Assembly (NCBI GenBank): GCA_017311185.1
Contig: JAESUZ010004812.1
Location: 1-64,000, forward strand
DNA: 64,000 bases
Direction: 5' to 3'
DNA from: Proteles cristata cristata
Taxonomy: Eukaryota > Chordata > Mammalia > Carnivora > Hyaenidae
Position numbers and translations under genes: made by a program. Shown here one piece after another: positions 11,496 to 23,259 of this stretch. The notes beneath the pieces are model-generated. The model saw nothing but the letters and a program-made list of their open reading frames with translations, was not told the origin of the DNA and made no database searches. Within the stretch, counting starts at the first letter, position 1. Each line of letters begins with the position of its first letter.

Positions 11496-11599
11496 AACAA
11501 ACTGATTTTTAAAACTATATATGGAGAGGCAGAAGACACTGAATAGCCAAGACAAAATCAAAGGACAACAAAGTTAGAAGACCGACACTATGCCATTTT

Positions 11600-11705
11600 T
11601 GAAGATTTTATTTGTAAGTAATCTCTATATCTAATGAGGTGCTCAAACTCACAGTTCCAAGTTCAAGAGTCACACACCCTTCCAACTGAGCCAGCTAGGA
11701 GCCCC
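11600..11705 (-). mobile_element. Older CAN-SINE subtype (short, Caniform-like 3' end)
   Basis: In antisense it reads GGGGCTCCTAGCTGGCTCAG ... GATTACTTACAAATAAAATC. The body lacks the CT-rich region and instead ends in the 'gagattacttaaaaataaaatc' form, like the copy at 29741. It is strongly diverged, which fits an insertion before the felid-type SINEs expanded. Confidence 0.75.
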
Positions 11706-13479
11706 TGAAACTTTCCCATTTAAAAACTTACTATAAATCTCATTATCCAGACAATGTGGTGATGGTGAAAGAATAGACACACAGATCAATGGGAAAGATT
11801 GTAAAGACCACAAACAGATTCACATAAATATAGTCAACTGATCTTTGAAAAAGGAGCAAAGGATACACAATGAAACAAAGATTGTCTCTTCAACAAATGG
11901 CATGGGAACAACTAGATATCTGTATGCAAAAAACATAGACAATATAGTCTTCACACAAATCACCTCCAAATGGATCACAGACATAAATGAAAAGTAAAAA
12001 AATATATATACAGCTTTTATAAGATGACATAGGAGAAAAACTCAATGACTCACTAACTTGACTATCTGTTAATAACTTTTTCGATACAACAAAACATATG
12101 ATCCAAGAAAAAAATAATTGATAAACAAGACCTCATTAAGACTGATAATGTCTCCCCTGCAAGAGACTCTGTTACAAAAATAAAAAGACAAGCCACAGAT
12201 AAAGAGAAAATATTTCCAAAACATGCATATGATATAGGAGTGCTTTCCAAAACACAGAAAAATAAAATAAAACAAAACAAAAACCTCCTAAAACTCAACA
12301 GTAAGAAAACAAGCAACTTTATTTAAAAATGAGCCAAAAATCTTAAAAGACATCTCAGCAAAGATGATATAAAGATGACAAATATGTATTTGAAAAGATG
12401 TTCCACATCATAGGTCATCAGGGAAATGCAAGTTCAAACAAAGAGATATTACTACAAACCTTTTAGAATGGACAAAATCCAGAACACTGGCCAAACCAAA
12501 GGCTGATGAGGATGTGGAGCAATAGAAACTTTTATTCACGCTAGTGGGAATAACAAAATGGTACAGCCAGTTTGGAAGACAGTTTCTTACAAAAGTAAAC
12601 ATACTCTTAAAATATGATACAGAAATCATCCTGCTTGGTATTTGCCAAGAGGCATTGAAAACATATAAATAAAACTTACACATGAATATGTATAGCAGCC
12701 TTATTCATAATTAACAAAATTTGAAGGCAACCATGATGTCCTTCAGTAAGTAAATATATAAATAAGCTGGTAGGTACAGATAATGGAATATTATTTGGTG
12801 CTAAAAAGAAATGAGCTGCCAAACCATGAAAAGACAAAGAGAAGACTCAAATGTCTATTACTAAATGACATAAACCAATCTGAAAAACTACATACTGTAT
12901 GAATCCAGCCATATAACTTTCTGGGAAAAGGCAAAACTATGAAGACAGTAAAAAGATCAGTGGTTGCCAAGATTTAGGTGGGAGGAAGTGATGAATAGGG
13001 CAATACTCAGAATTTTTAGGGCAATTAAAGTACTCAGTCTGGTATAATAATGATGGATAGATGTCACTGTATATTTGCCCAAACATACAGAAGGTACAAT
13101 ATATCAGAATGAACTCTAATGTAAACTATGAGCTTTGAGTGAGATTTATGTGTGAATACAGGTTCATCAGTTGTAACAAATGTACTACTCTTGTGCAGAT
13201 GTTGATCATGGAGGCAACTATTCATGTGGGAGATTCTCTTTACTTTCCTCTCAATTTTACTGTGAACCTAAAATTGCTCTATTAAAATAATGTCTGAAAA
13301 ATACACAGGATTCAAGTGTGAATACATAAAATACTTAGATCTTTGATTCCATTAGAATTCTGATAATCCCTTTGGCCATATCATAAGTAAATTAAAAGTC
13401 TATTATGTAGACTAAGTACATAAAATTCCTTCGAACGTATATATAAAGAAACAGACTAAAATAAACAGAATAGCATTCA

Positions 13480-14010
13480 CTGAAGAACAAAAATAAATGC
13501 TAATAAATGTTTTTAAAATTACAGTCATCAGAGAAAATTAAAATCCCATCCATCAAATTAGTAAAAATGTATAATTTCTGCCAATACTGTCAGGGAAGAT
13601 GATGAGTAACAGTAACTCTTAAACACTGCTAGGTGAGATAAATATTGCATAATCACAGTGGGGAGCTATGTGACACTTTGATGTGAATTTGAAGATGAAG
13701 ATGCACATATCATGTAAATACAATAGTTTCTACTTATAACTTTTGAGAAACACCTGCAAAAGAACGCTCATGAAATATAGCCTATGCTAGGAAAAGCACA
13801 GGAAGGAATCCAAAGTCCACTGATAAAAAGAAAATGATTTTTTTAGGCAATAGGATACTACCTAGCATTCAAAATAAATGTTAGCAATATATGTCAACCT
13901 AGGTGAATCCCAGATTAAAGAACAAAAAAACAGAAAATATATACAGAAAGTAGAATACCATTTTAATAAACTGAGTTTGTGCAACATATTCTTGCTTTTT
14001 TAAACCTATA
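13480..14010 (+). mobile_element. Old L1M ORF2 C-terminal relic
   Basis: It contains the order typical of the L1 ORF2 3' end: a 'caatactgtcagggaagatgatgag' segment, 'cacagtggggagctatgtgacac', then 'aggaaggaatccaaagtccactgataaa' and 'caataggatactacctagcattc'. It is heavily decayed, with no open frame. It is separate from the 3' end of the L1 that finishes near 13305. Confidence 0.5.
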
Positions 14011-15940
14011 TTAATATATAAATACTGTGAAATATACCTATGAAATATACATAAGCTAGATGGTATGACTACTAGTGTTGGCTACACATTGTTTTTAACA
14101 TTCTATGTGGATTTCTAAGTCTCTTAAGTTTAAAAAATCACAACTTACTTCAGTCATTTACTCTACTTAGTATCTACAGCAAAACCTTCTTCTTCTTATG
14201 CTTCAGAAAGTGTAAGCATTTCCCATTTCTTTTTGCCAGACTCTTCCCTTTTATACTCTGTGGCAACATCTGCTCCCAGTGTGTTAGCTTTCAGCTTTAT
14301 GAAAATATCTTTCAAATCCTCATCTCCTGTCTAAACCACTCCCTCACGAATTCTGCATTTCCAATTTTCTGTTGGGTACTACCAGCTGGGTATCCTACTG
14401 GCAACTTGAAAAGGAGTATTTTGTTTCATGAGAATCAAGCAAGGTTTAGTTAAAGCTCAATGAGAATTACTACAATTAGAAGGCAAATTATTTAAGTCTT
14501 TGTTATATACACTAATCTCTCCTATAGCTGTATTGATTAATGAACTTCCTTTGTGGTACATATATAACATATACATTTTACATGTACATGACATACCTAT
14601 CACATGTGTATCACATTTATAATAAATAATATATTATGCATATATTTCTCATATACTAATTATTATATTTATGAAGCCCTTATCAGAATCTAAGAGGAAG
14701 GGTCTCTTAAGGGCTAAAATTCTAATTTTAGATGGGTAAAAGAGAATCATGTTCCAAATGACCTGAAACCATTTTTAAGCTTGTTAATTATGTTTACTTC
14801 TTTGAAAGAATTCAATGAGTAAACTATTCCTTTAAATCATGGTATCCTGACTCAAATATCACTAATCAAGAAGCTGAACACATTTGCATTTTTCTGGTCT
14901 CCCCTGAGACTCTGTCCTTTTTGATCTTCAGTCTTTCAGAGTTAAATCCCAACCAAACGAAAATAAAAACAAAAGCAAAATGCCTCATTTAATCTTGCTT
15001 CTTCAGCATATTAATGCCCATCACTTTTTATCTTGTACTTTTCTTCTTCACTTAAAGCTTCTACCTCCTCTGAAAATATTTAATCCTTTACCCATTGAAT
15101 TCTCACTTCAACTATGTATTTAATCTGGTCTTTTAAGTCTTTAAGGGGCTTTGAACTAAAAATTCTATTGTTTCTGCTTAATGTGCATCTTATTCAATCT
15201 CACTGTCAAATATAATGTCAATAACTATACTTTTTAAAGACTATTTTATTTTGTCCTTGATTTCTATTTATTATTCTTTTCTTCAACAAATACTACTACT
15301 CCGTGTATTTTTCTGGTTCTCTTATTCTGCGAGTTTCTAAAATATTATTTCTCAGAAGGTGTTAAGATTTAAGGGGATTCTTAATTTTTCTTTCCTGAAA
15401 ACCAATATCATGAATAACAATATCTTACATTTTTATGGTTTGAGGAACCAAGTATAAAAACAGAATAAACTGAAGACTGTTTTAGACAGTTTTAAGGTTT
15501 TGCATATAAATCAACCCAAAACTGAACCTAAGACAGAGGAATGAAATGTTGTGTGTCACACAAAAGGAAGAGTCCTGGGGGTGTTTCCTGTTGAATGGCA
15601 CATTTGTTTTGAAAATCTTCACATCCCTGCTCTCTTCTTCTTGTCATTTCTCTGTAATAATGTGGTAGCCTGGAAGTTGTACCAATCACTCCTTCCCTAG
15701 AAAGTTGCTATACCCAATTAGAGGAATTGGAATGTTAATCTCTTGGCAAATTTTGCATGAGGAAATGGCTGAATGTCTATAGCTTTCTCCTCTACCTGAT
15801 TCACTGTGATTCTATAGAGAAAAAAATTAAGATTCTAGTTTGTTTTACAGTCATAGAAACTGGGAACAGAACTGGGTATTATCATTGAGGTGCTACCATA
15901 ACAAAACTTAAACCTTGTGATACTGATTTGAGGACTGTGC
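14011..15940. other. No gene recognised
   Basis: AT-rich DNA without an open frame of coding character. 14230-14420 has a pyrimidine-rich stretch faintly like the ancient L2 repeat ('aaatcctcatctcctgtc', 'gctgggtatcctactggcaac'), too weak to assign. TA-rich sequence lies at 14560-14660. Confidence 0.5.
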
Positions 15941-16850
15941 AGTGGTAGAAGCCTGATAGGTCTCAATAACAGGAAATTTTGAAGGAAAATGAGAAAAAAA
16001 CATATTTCTGGAAGCTGGGATAAGAGTGACCCATTATATAGTAGCAGAAAGCCTGGCAACACTGTCACTGATGGTTCTGTGTAAAACAGAAAATGTAACC
16101 AATCAACTTAGTGGTCTCAGTATGAGGATTTCCTGGTTTCTGTTCACTGCCAATGATAAACTTTGGGAGGACACTGATCAGTTAAAGAACAAAGTTTTCA
16201 GGTTCAGTGAGAATTTTGACGAAATGTATAGGGCTACGGCAGTCTCCCTAGACAGGGAAATATTTTCAAAGTAATGAATGTCTTTGAGACTAAAGTCAAA
16301 TAAATCCAGAGTAGTACCATTAAAACATGACCTCTGGGAATCCAGAGTATGTCTAGAAGGCTCTTTGTTAAGAGCCAAGAAATATTTAGAGCAAATCTCA
16401 GAAGACTTCCCAGTTCAACAAAAAGTCTACTAAGAATTAAAAGGCCTGTCCCCATTGAGCCACTTGGCTAGGTAACAGTGCTTCTAAACTCCTAAAAGCA
16501 TTGTCCTACTGTTTCATTAGAGAAGGGGTCTAAGGTAGAGGAGGCTTATCTTCAAGACATTGCGAGTGTGGATTCTGTCTAATGAAGTATAACCTGACAA
16601 ATAAGAAATGAAAAATGTTTTACAAGGAACAATATCAGCTTTAATGGAAAGGGGAAGAGAAGAAAACGAGAAAAAGGTTTTTGAATCTCTAACTTCTGTG
16701 CATAGAAATCAAAAAATTATCTAATTTCAAACAGGAGCTACTTTTGATGGAAACAGATGTATGAATCATTTGGGTGGGAAGAGAGAATGCAAGGCAGAAT
16801 TTAAAGTCAGGAGAATCATTGCCAGGAACTGGGCCCTAATCAAAACGTGG
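15941..16850 (+). mobile_element. Possible decayed MaLR/ERVL-type internal sequence
   Basis: The stretch 'aagagtgacccattatatag ... cagaaagcctggcaacactg' and the 82-codon open frame at 16026-16274 (ending TDQLKNKVFRFSENFDEM) resemble the non-coding interior of mammalian MaLR elements by style. I could not confirm this from motifs alone. It is not a recognisable host gene, and no splice sites or start context support one. Confidence 0.35.
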
Positions 16851-17082
16851 ACAACACAGGCACAGCTGAATTTCAGAATTGCTAAGAACTACTTAATGCC
16901 TCTTCCTTGTCCCACCCTACCTTTCTGATGGGGGACACTGTATTATAGTTGTCCTATCCACACCACCACTGTACGCTGAAGGCATGTTGGGCTGATTGCC
17001 TTTTTTATTCAAAGGATCAAAAGTAACCATATCTAAGTAACATAACCAAAGATGAACATCTCTACCACGCCCTCTCTTAAAT

Positions 17083-17274
17083 ACAGAAAACAAACTGAGG
17101 GTTGCTGGAGGAGAGGTGGGTGGGGATGGGTTAAATGGGTGATGGGCATTAAGGAGGGCACTCTTTGGGATGAGCCCTGGGTATCATATGTAAGAGATGA
17201 ATCCCTGGGTTCTACTCCTGAAGCTTTGACTATACTGTACACTAACTAACTTGAATTTAAATAAATAAGTAAAA
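17083..17274 (+). mobile_element. L1 3'UTR fragment (carnivore L1)
   Basis: It starts with 'acagaaaacaaactgagggt', continues with the G-rich stretch GGGTGGGGATGGGTTAAATGGG (17118-17139, a G-quadruplex motif), 'tgatgggcattaaggagggcac', 'actaactaacttgaatttaa' and an AAATAAATAAG tail. This matches the 3' end of carnivore L1s. 5'-truncated, only about 190 bp. Confidence 0.85.
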
Positions 17275-17336
17275 GGCAATATGATAAAAGACCTTGCAGT
17301 AGAATTCATTCAGCATTTTAAAACCTGTAAACCAGT

Positions 17337-17558
17337 GGCACCTGGGTGGCTCAGTCAGTTAAGCATCTGACTTCAGCTCAGGTCATGATCTCACAGTTCA
17401 TGGGGTCGAGTCCCACATGAGACTTTGTGCTGACAGCTCAGAGCCTGGAGTCTGCTTCTGATTCTGTATCTCCCTCCCTCTCTGACCCTCCCCTGCTCAC
17501 GCTGTCTCTCTCTCTCAGAAATAAATAAAAACATCAAAAAAATAAAACAAAAATAAAA
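17337..17558 (+). mobile_element. CAN-SINE
   Basis: Head GGCACCTGGGTGGCTCAG, TCAGGTCATGATCTCACAG, a CT-rich 3' part and an A-rich tail. The flanks TAAACCAG (about 17328-17335 and 17563-17570) are the visible target duplication. Confidence 0.95.
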
Positions 17559-18743
17559 CTGGTAAACCAGACCTAAAGCAAAGGATCAGAGTGGGAAAAG
17601 TAAACGTTTTCTTGTACATATCAAATGGTGATGGTTTATATAAATTTTCTAAACCTGTCATTAATCAGGATACAGTTCTAACAGAGACACAGTAAGGTTC
17701 TCCATTATAGATATGGTAGTGGAAGTTTATAGAAGTGGCAAAGACAGTTTCTAGTCCAGATATGTTTGACTATAGGATTTTGACTATTTAACTTCACCAA
17801 ACTTTTAACATTCAAGCAGCAGTTTGCCTAAACATCACTGAGTCAATGCGAATTCTGTGTCAGTAAAAAGACTGAACTTCCTAAAAACAAAACAAAACAA
17901 AACAAAAAACCATGAAAAACTTCTCCTGCCTGTCAACATGAAGAGGTAGCCTTAGGGAGAAGAAATTTAAAGATGACAAACCTGGAACCTTCTGCACTTT
18001 CAGAAATAGGATTCCCAGAGGACGACATATACAGAGGATGGGAGCAAGTGGTAAAATCATATATGCAAAGTTGCAGAAGCAGACTGAAAAATTGTACATA
18101 GGCAAAGCTCTTGATTTTGTTCTCGAGGTTATAACTGGATTGCTTCTAGTTGATTGCTTGTCTATCCCTCACAATTTAACTTGAAATTTATTAATGCCAC
18201 CCATACCTTAGAGTTATATTGGGTTATACTTCATAGGGATCAATTCTTGGAGCCATTACTCGTTATTTTTCTTCTAATTATAAAATAACAATTATTATAT
18301 ATTTCCTTATAATTATGAAACATGAAACTTTTTAAAAAGAGTATGTGTAGTGTTGTTTGTGGTGGCTCATATGTGGCAGGTGGTTAATGTATGTGGCATG
18401 AAGCAAAATGATAACAGTACTACTAATAGCCATGAAACTTAATAATGAAATAAAACGCCATCTTTACTAATGAATAGGGTTGTGTTATTTTGAAATAGAA
18501 AAATGTATTTCAAAATGATCGTGAAAAATTAAATAAAATTTCCTCCAAAATAGTATGGACCTCAAAATTTTACAAATACCATAAAGATTATATTAAGTTT
18601 AAAATGATTCCTTTATGTCCACCCAGGCAAAGGCAAATGACCATATTAAGAGATGATTTATCAGAATCTCTCTTACTTTTCCATTGTGCTTATTTTATCA
18701 AAGCTCAAAAACTGGTTATCTTATGTAATTTTCACTACTGTTG
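17559..18743. other. No gene recognised; (AAAAC)n at 17883-17910
   Basis: Apart from an AAAAC microsatellite at about 17883-17910, I see no repeat family or coding sequence. Short open frames such as 17881-18105 (-) are low-complexity translations. Confidence 0.6.
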
Positions 18744-19104
18744 CAGGCTGGGTTCACTGGGAAGAAGTATCTGATGAAAGACTGAGGTACAAGATATTTA
18801 TTAGTGAGTACTCTTGGCATCAGCACTGATTTGGGGCATGGGGAAGAGGGACTGGATTTAGTGAGAGATTCAACGATTATGCAAGCCCCAGGGACAACCT
18901 CAGCTGACCCTATGGAAAACTCAAGAGTGAAACTAACTCATCAGGGGTGTTCCACATGGGATGTAGCTGAAAAGATGAAGGCTATCTTCCTTCTGTCTGT
19001 CTTGGATGTGAGCCACCTCCAGGAGGGTAACTCTAAAGAAAGAATCTCTTTGCAACTGAGGCCATCCCTGAAGGGCAAATGAAATTTATTTCCAAACTGC
19101 CAGC

Positions 19105-19938
19105 TGCTGGAGGCCGGCTCCAGCATGTCCAGGGGTCCCTGAAGGATGGACGGTGTCAGTGAGAGAGAGAGAGAGACAGAGAGACAGAGAGAGACAGAGA
19201 CAGAGACAGAGACAGAGAGACAGAGAGTGAGGGAGCGAGCCCCAGAGATTCTTTCTGATTACCAGGCAGGCATCTCTGCTCTGACTGGGGCTCCACTTTA
19301 TTTTAAGTGTTTTGGAGATGGCACAGAAGTGGCATTTGCCTTAGACAATGATTTCTGACAACAAACTTCTTAGATATGTAAGAATTTCCCAGAACATAGA
19401 TTTGTAGAAGACTCATGTATAACCTTTATCAATAGCGATTGAGGGGATTTAGATGCTTATCTTATGGGGAAGAAAGGCATCTTTAGCATACCAGACAATG
19501 TTTTTAGCATAAGAGAGTGAAGTTACTTCTCTGTGAGCAGGGGTCAACAGCTGGTTTGCTTAAGGTGGAAGTATCAAGAAAAACAGGTCTTTCAGGGAAC
19601 ACCTCTGCTCTCATAATCACAAAAGAAGTTCCTCAACAGGTTCCTTCACAGGGAGCAATCAGCATATACAAGGCCAGAAAATGCTCTAAGCAGAAACAAA
19701 TGGGTGGGGGTAGATATTTGCCCTTAACTCTAAATTAGGCTCTTTGCCTCAGGGCCAGACTCAAGCCCCCTTTATTATGTAAGTCTTGAATCTGCAAGAC
19801 CCTTAGGAAGAGCCTTTTGACAATCATCTTTGGAAAGGCAAGGACATGCCTTTCCTTATGATCAATCTGTGTGGGGAATATCTGTCTGATCTGGAATATT
19901 GTGAGACCTGGTCAATACCAGCAGTCTCATTTACAACA
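19105..19938 (-). mobile_element. Probable ERV LTR, minus strand, inside an older LTR
   Basis: On the minus strand it begins TGTTGTAAATGAG and ends CCAGCA, giving the TG...CA ends of an LTR of about 834 bp. A minus-strand poly(A) signal AATAAA lies at 19298-19303, followed by a U5-like part with an expanded (GACAGA)n tract. The last 21 bp form an 8-bp-stem palindrome (TGCTGGAG / CTCCAGCA, 19105-19125). I find no clean target duplication: GCCAG occurs on both sides but not flush with the ends. No retroviral genes are attached. Confidence 0.45.
19161..19228. repeat. (GA)n/(GACAGA)n microsatellite
   Basis: Tandem GAGA and GACAGA units inside the antisense LTR. The 146-358 (+19000) open frame over it encodes only Glu/Arg/Thr repeats and is not a gene. 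Confidence 0.9.
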
Positions 19939-20155
19939 TGAGCCAGTAGTAGCAGAGGGAGATACCAGTTTCCTTGCTGTGACTGCCATCCAGAGAGGCC
20001 ATTGTGGCTCCCGGCAGCCAGCCCAATAGTTAGGAGAATGTGTTCTTCTTGAAGGGTGAACAGCGTAATGTATCTCTGTGTGAGAAAAGCTTACCTTTCC
20101 AGGGCCATCGATTAAGAACTGTAAAGAATAATTTGAATAATGTAACATAAATATC

Positions 20156-20782
20156 TGTAAGGCCATAAGTCTAAACATCTAAACCAAAATGACTCCATGA
20201 CAGGCTTTAAGTTTCCCCTCTAAACTAGAAGGCCTGAGTTTTGGCTTCCCTGAAACTATCAGGTAGTTACACATTGCCCAAGGCAGGAGTAACCACCCTT
20301 GCAACACCCAATCAAGAAAGGCCAGTGACCACCCTCCACATTGTTAAGGGAGAGGCCTGGAGATAGAAACTATAGATAGGACCCTGTTACCTAATGTTAA
20401 AGTTAACCTGTTAGTCACCGAACAAGACCCTAGGCTCACTCTGTGATTGGTTGAATTTAAAGGTACTCTAAATGTTGTAATTGGATCCCGCCAAAAGTAA
20501 CGAATACTCTAGACAATGTGTATGGTCAAACCCGCTGTCAATGATGTGAATAATTATGATTGGATCACTATTCCCATGTCACAACTTCTGTAACTCCCCC
20601 ATCTCAAACCCCATAAAAATCCTACTCTGCCCTTGTTCGGGGCTCTCAGCTTGGATCCATTGCGTTGGTGAGGTCTGGGAGCCCAAGCTTAAGCCCGTAA
20701 TAAAGCCCTTTGCCTTTGCATACGTGACTCGGACTCCTTTGTGGTCTTGGGATTTTGGGGAGATCGCGATCTGGGCATAACA
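20156..20782 (+). mobile_element. Solo LTR of a class I (gammaretrovirus-like) endogenous retrovirus
   Basis: A 627-bp LTR with TG...CA ends (TGTAAGGCC ... CATAACA) flanked by the 4-bp duplication TATC at 20152-20155 and 20783-20786. Imperfect terminal inverted repeats match at 7 of 10 positions. Inverted CCAAT (GATTGGTTG, about 20443-20451), a TATA-like CATAAAAAT (20612-20620) and AATAAA (20699-20704) mark U3, R and U5 in order. A 4-bp duplication is usual for gammaretroviruses. No internal or second LTR sequence is present, so LTR-LTR recombination removed the provirus. No viral coding sequence remains. Confidence 0.9.
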
Positions 20783-20786
20783 TATC

Positions 20787-21915
20787 AAGCAGTAGAATCA
20801 TGGATATGAACTTTCTCACTCTCTCCCATAGCCTTACACCGGAACTTATTCATAATAGAGACAGGTTCAGACCTAAAAGATTACATGTAAAATGCAAAGC
20901 AAGTGTTGCTTTGCTTAGAAACATCCTATGTGTCTTAGTTTGAGTTTTAAATTGAAAATATATCTGTTATTTTATTTCTCTTTTCTGAGGTTTCCAGATA
21001 TCCAATTAAGTTTTGTTAAAGTAGACAATAAATTCTGATTCCATTCCTTTTAAAAGTCCCTAGACTTAAAGAGGTTCTATCATGAAGGGGTTATCCACAT
21101 TGAAACAATCATAGAAAAGAAGGCTATATCAACTTTTAAACAAGTCTTTTAAAACAGCCAGAACAGAAAAGCCTTTGAAGTTGATTTAAGTCTATCCAAG
21201 TTGCCAATGGAGACACGGCCTTTCGTGCAGAGTAAATGACAGGTAATAATTAACTCAAACTGTAATTGTATAATCACCCATACTAATCAAAGCCCTTGTT
21301 GCATAGGATCTAAAATGATACATAGGATATTTGAAAAAATGTAATAGCCTGCAGAATTTGACCTCAACATCCATCCAAGGGCAAATAATGATAATTTTTT
21401 GAAAAATATGTTGACCTGTAGCTGTTTAAATGATTTCTAAGTGAACAACTCCCCTTAATCAATATTGTTATGGTAATTTACTTTCTGATGAAATGATTTT
21501 TTTACATGATGCTAGCTAATGCTAATGAAAAATTAATGCATCATGTAAAATTGAAAAAAGGTGTTGCCTTTTGTTCACAATGAGATTTCATAAGATAGTC
21601 TTATTTAAAGAGACAATTCTCAGAGAATGCAAAGGCAATGTAAAAACTGACATCTGTAATATGGTACACAGTGGGAACAAACCTATATAAATATGGGTAT
21701 AGGTACACATATTTGTGTGTGTGTTGTGGAGCTGTGCATGTGGCCATTGTAAATGATTGTTGCCAATAGTCAGATTCTCCTCTTTCCAGGGTACTTGGCA
21801 GGATTGTCTTCCTGCCTAGTTCGGTCCAATAACATATAATGTGTCACTTCCAGCCCAAGGATTTAGTGGCCAGTGTAAGGTTCTCTAAGACAAGATCTCT
21901 CAGTGGGGAGGAGAT
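20787..21915. other. No gene recognised
   Basis: AT-rich, presumably unique DNA. A 'gatgctagctaatgctaatg' stretch at about 21509 and a (GT)n fragment at 21714-21724 are the only local features noticed. Confidence 0.6.
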
Positions 21916-22122
21916 GGCACCTGGGTGGCTCAGTAGATTAAGTGTCCAACTTCAGCTCAGGTCATGATCTCACGGTTCCCAAGTTCAGGCGCCTTGTCGG
22001 GCTCTGTGCTGATAACTTAGAGCCTGGAGTCTGCTTCAGATTCCGTGTCTCCCTCTCTCTCTGCCCCTTTCCCTTCCCCCCTTCATCTCTCAAAAATAAA
22101 TAAATATTAAGGAAAAAAAAAC
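21916..22122 (+). mobile_element. CAN-SINE
   Basis: GGCACCTGGGTGGCTCAG head, TCAGGTCATGATCTCACGG, a CT-rich 3' part and an AAATAAATAAATATT tail. Moderately diverged. Confidence 0.93.
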
Positions 22123-22390
22123 AACTCCTCTTTCTTCTCTCTGCAATGGTGACAGCAAGTATTGTAGATGGTGGCTGCTCCATCAGCCCATGACCCTCCA
22201 TCACTACAATGAGTACTCTCTTGGCAGCCTGTGATTAGTACGTGGATTGATCAGAGGCTAGCTGGGCCTCTGCTGTAGTAAGCTATTGAGATTTGGAGGT
22301 TGTTTACCATAGCACAACCTGGTCTGCTCTAGTTCAAAAACTGGAAAATGGCTTGGAAATTAGGTGAAATTTAAAAGTAAAGGCAACGTG

Positions 22391-22602
22391 GGACGCCTGG
22401 GTGGCTTAGTCAGTTAAGTGTCCGACTTTCACTTAAGTCATGATCTCGCGGTTTGTGGGTTCAAGCCCCACGTCGGGCTCTGTGCTGACTGCCAGCTCAG
22501 AGCCTGGAGCCTATTTCAGAGTCTGTATCTCCCTCCCTCTCTGACCCTCCCCTGCTCACGCTGTCTCTCTCTCCTAGAAATAAATAAAAATATTAAAAAA
22601 AA
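22391..22602 (+). mobile_element. CAN-SINE with exact 18-bp target duplication
   Basis: Complete copy from GGACGCCTGGGTGGCTTAG to poly(A). Target duplication AAAAGTAAAGGCAACGTG at 22373-22390 and 22603-22620, identical over 18 bp, so it is a fairly recent insertion. It carries the GGAGCCTATTTC variant seen at 8457 and 11280. Confidence 0.97.
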
Positions 22603-22620
22603 AAAAGTAAAGGCAACGTG

Positions 22621-23259
22621 ACTTGCCAACTCAAATAAAAAAAGAAATACTAGGTTGTAGGTATGTTATATAAAAAATGAAAATAATCTTTTATGAGAGG
22701 GATTTTGGAGTGGTATGTGTCAAAGACTGTGAATGAGTCATAAATGTGCAGAATTGAACATATGATAAGTTAGGTGCCCTGAGCTTCACTGACTATAGCC
22801 ATATATTTCCATTATCTCATATTCTCTGCTTGAAAGTGAAACAGTCAGATGAAGACAAGGAAAAGATTTCAACTCTCTCCAGGTGTACTGTGCAGGTTGA
22901 TCAGCTACTTGATGACAAACTCTAGAAGGCTGGGCCACTCTGGCTGGGAAAGTTATAGCTAGGTCAATGGAAAAAGAATCCACATACAAGAATTCATAGA
23001 ATTACATCATCCATTGGACTCCTTCAATTTGCTGGAAAGAAAAATACAATGGAGCCAGTCTTTTTCTTACGTATCATAATCAAAACTATCAAAAATATGA
23101 TAAAACTTTTGAGGCACCTTAATATGCATTTCAACTTTTTCAATTATCTTTATTTTGTGGTTCTGGGAAATGTTACCTTATAATTATCCTCAATAAATTA
23201 TAAATTAATTTCAATTCTGACAGTTTTTGAAATGTTTTTAAAGTACCAACATCATACTA
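22621..23259. other. No gene recognised
   Basis: I see no repeat family or coding signal in this AT-rich stretch. Confidence 0.6.

Larger units (their letters stand above)
7411..13305 (+). mobile_element. Old L1 (L1M-type), inter-ORF, ORF2 and 3' end, 3' half of split element
   Basis: It continues the element begun at 293. Inter-ORF sequence runs to about 7840, then decayed ORF2: 'caactatttgctgtctacaag' (7912) and TCAGACAAAGCAGAATTC (8047) in the endonuclease part, IDAEKAFEN (about 10030) in the RT part, and an RT box reading FADG (10639-10650). The C-terminal part is at 11830-12800, and a 3'UTR ends with CTCTATTAAAATAATGTCTG near 13275-13295. It is split by SINEs at 8432-8884 (two, nested), 10252-10499, 10686-10950, 11280-11495 and 11600-11705. 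No frame is open beyond about 90 codons. Small open frames at 9032-9220, 12062-12316 and 12408-12683 are fragments or antisense shadows of this relic. Confidence 0.88.
18744..20155 (-). mobile_element. Old ERVL-like LTR, split by later LTR insertions
   Basis: Read on the minus strand, the left end gives AATAAATATCTTGTACCTCA, then CTTCCCAGTGAACCCAGCC and a CAACA terminus at 18744, the usual layout at the 3' end of ERVL-type (MLT2-like) LTRs. The sequence appears to run through 19104, then resume at 19939 after an antisense LTR block, up to the class I solo LTR at 20156. Exact family and right boundary are not resolved. Confidence 0.45.

Noticed and set aside
16026..16274. 82-codon frame as a host exon
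   Set aside because: The surrounding sequence looks like a decayed LTR-element interior and there are no convincing splice sites at either end.
20156..20782. Complete provirus
   Set aside because: Only one LTR is present and the target duplication abuts both its ends, so no gag, pol or env can lie between.
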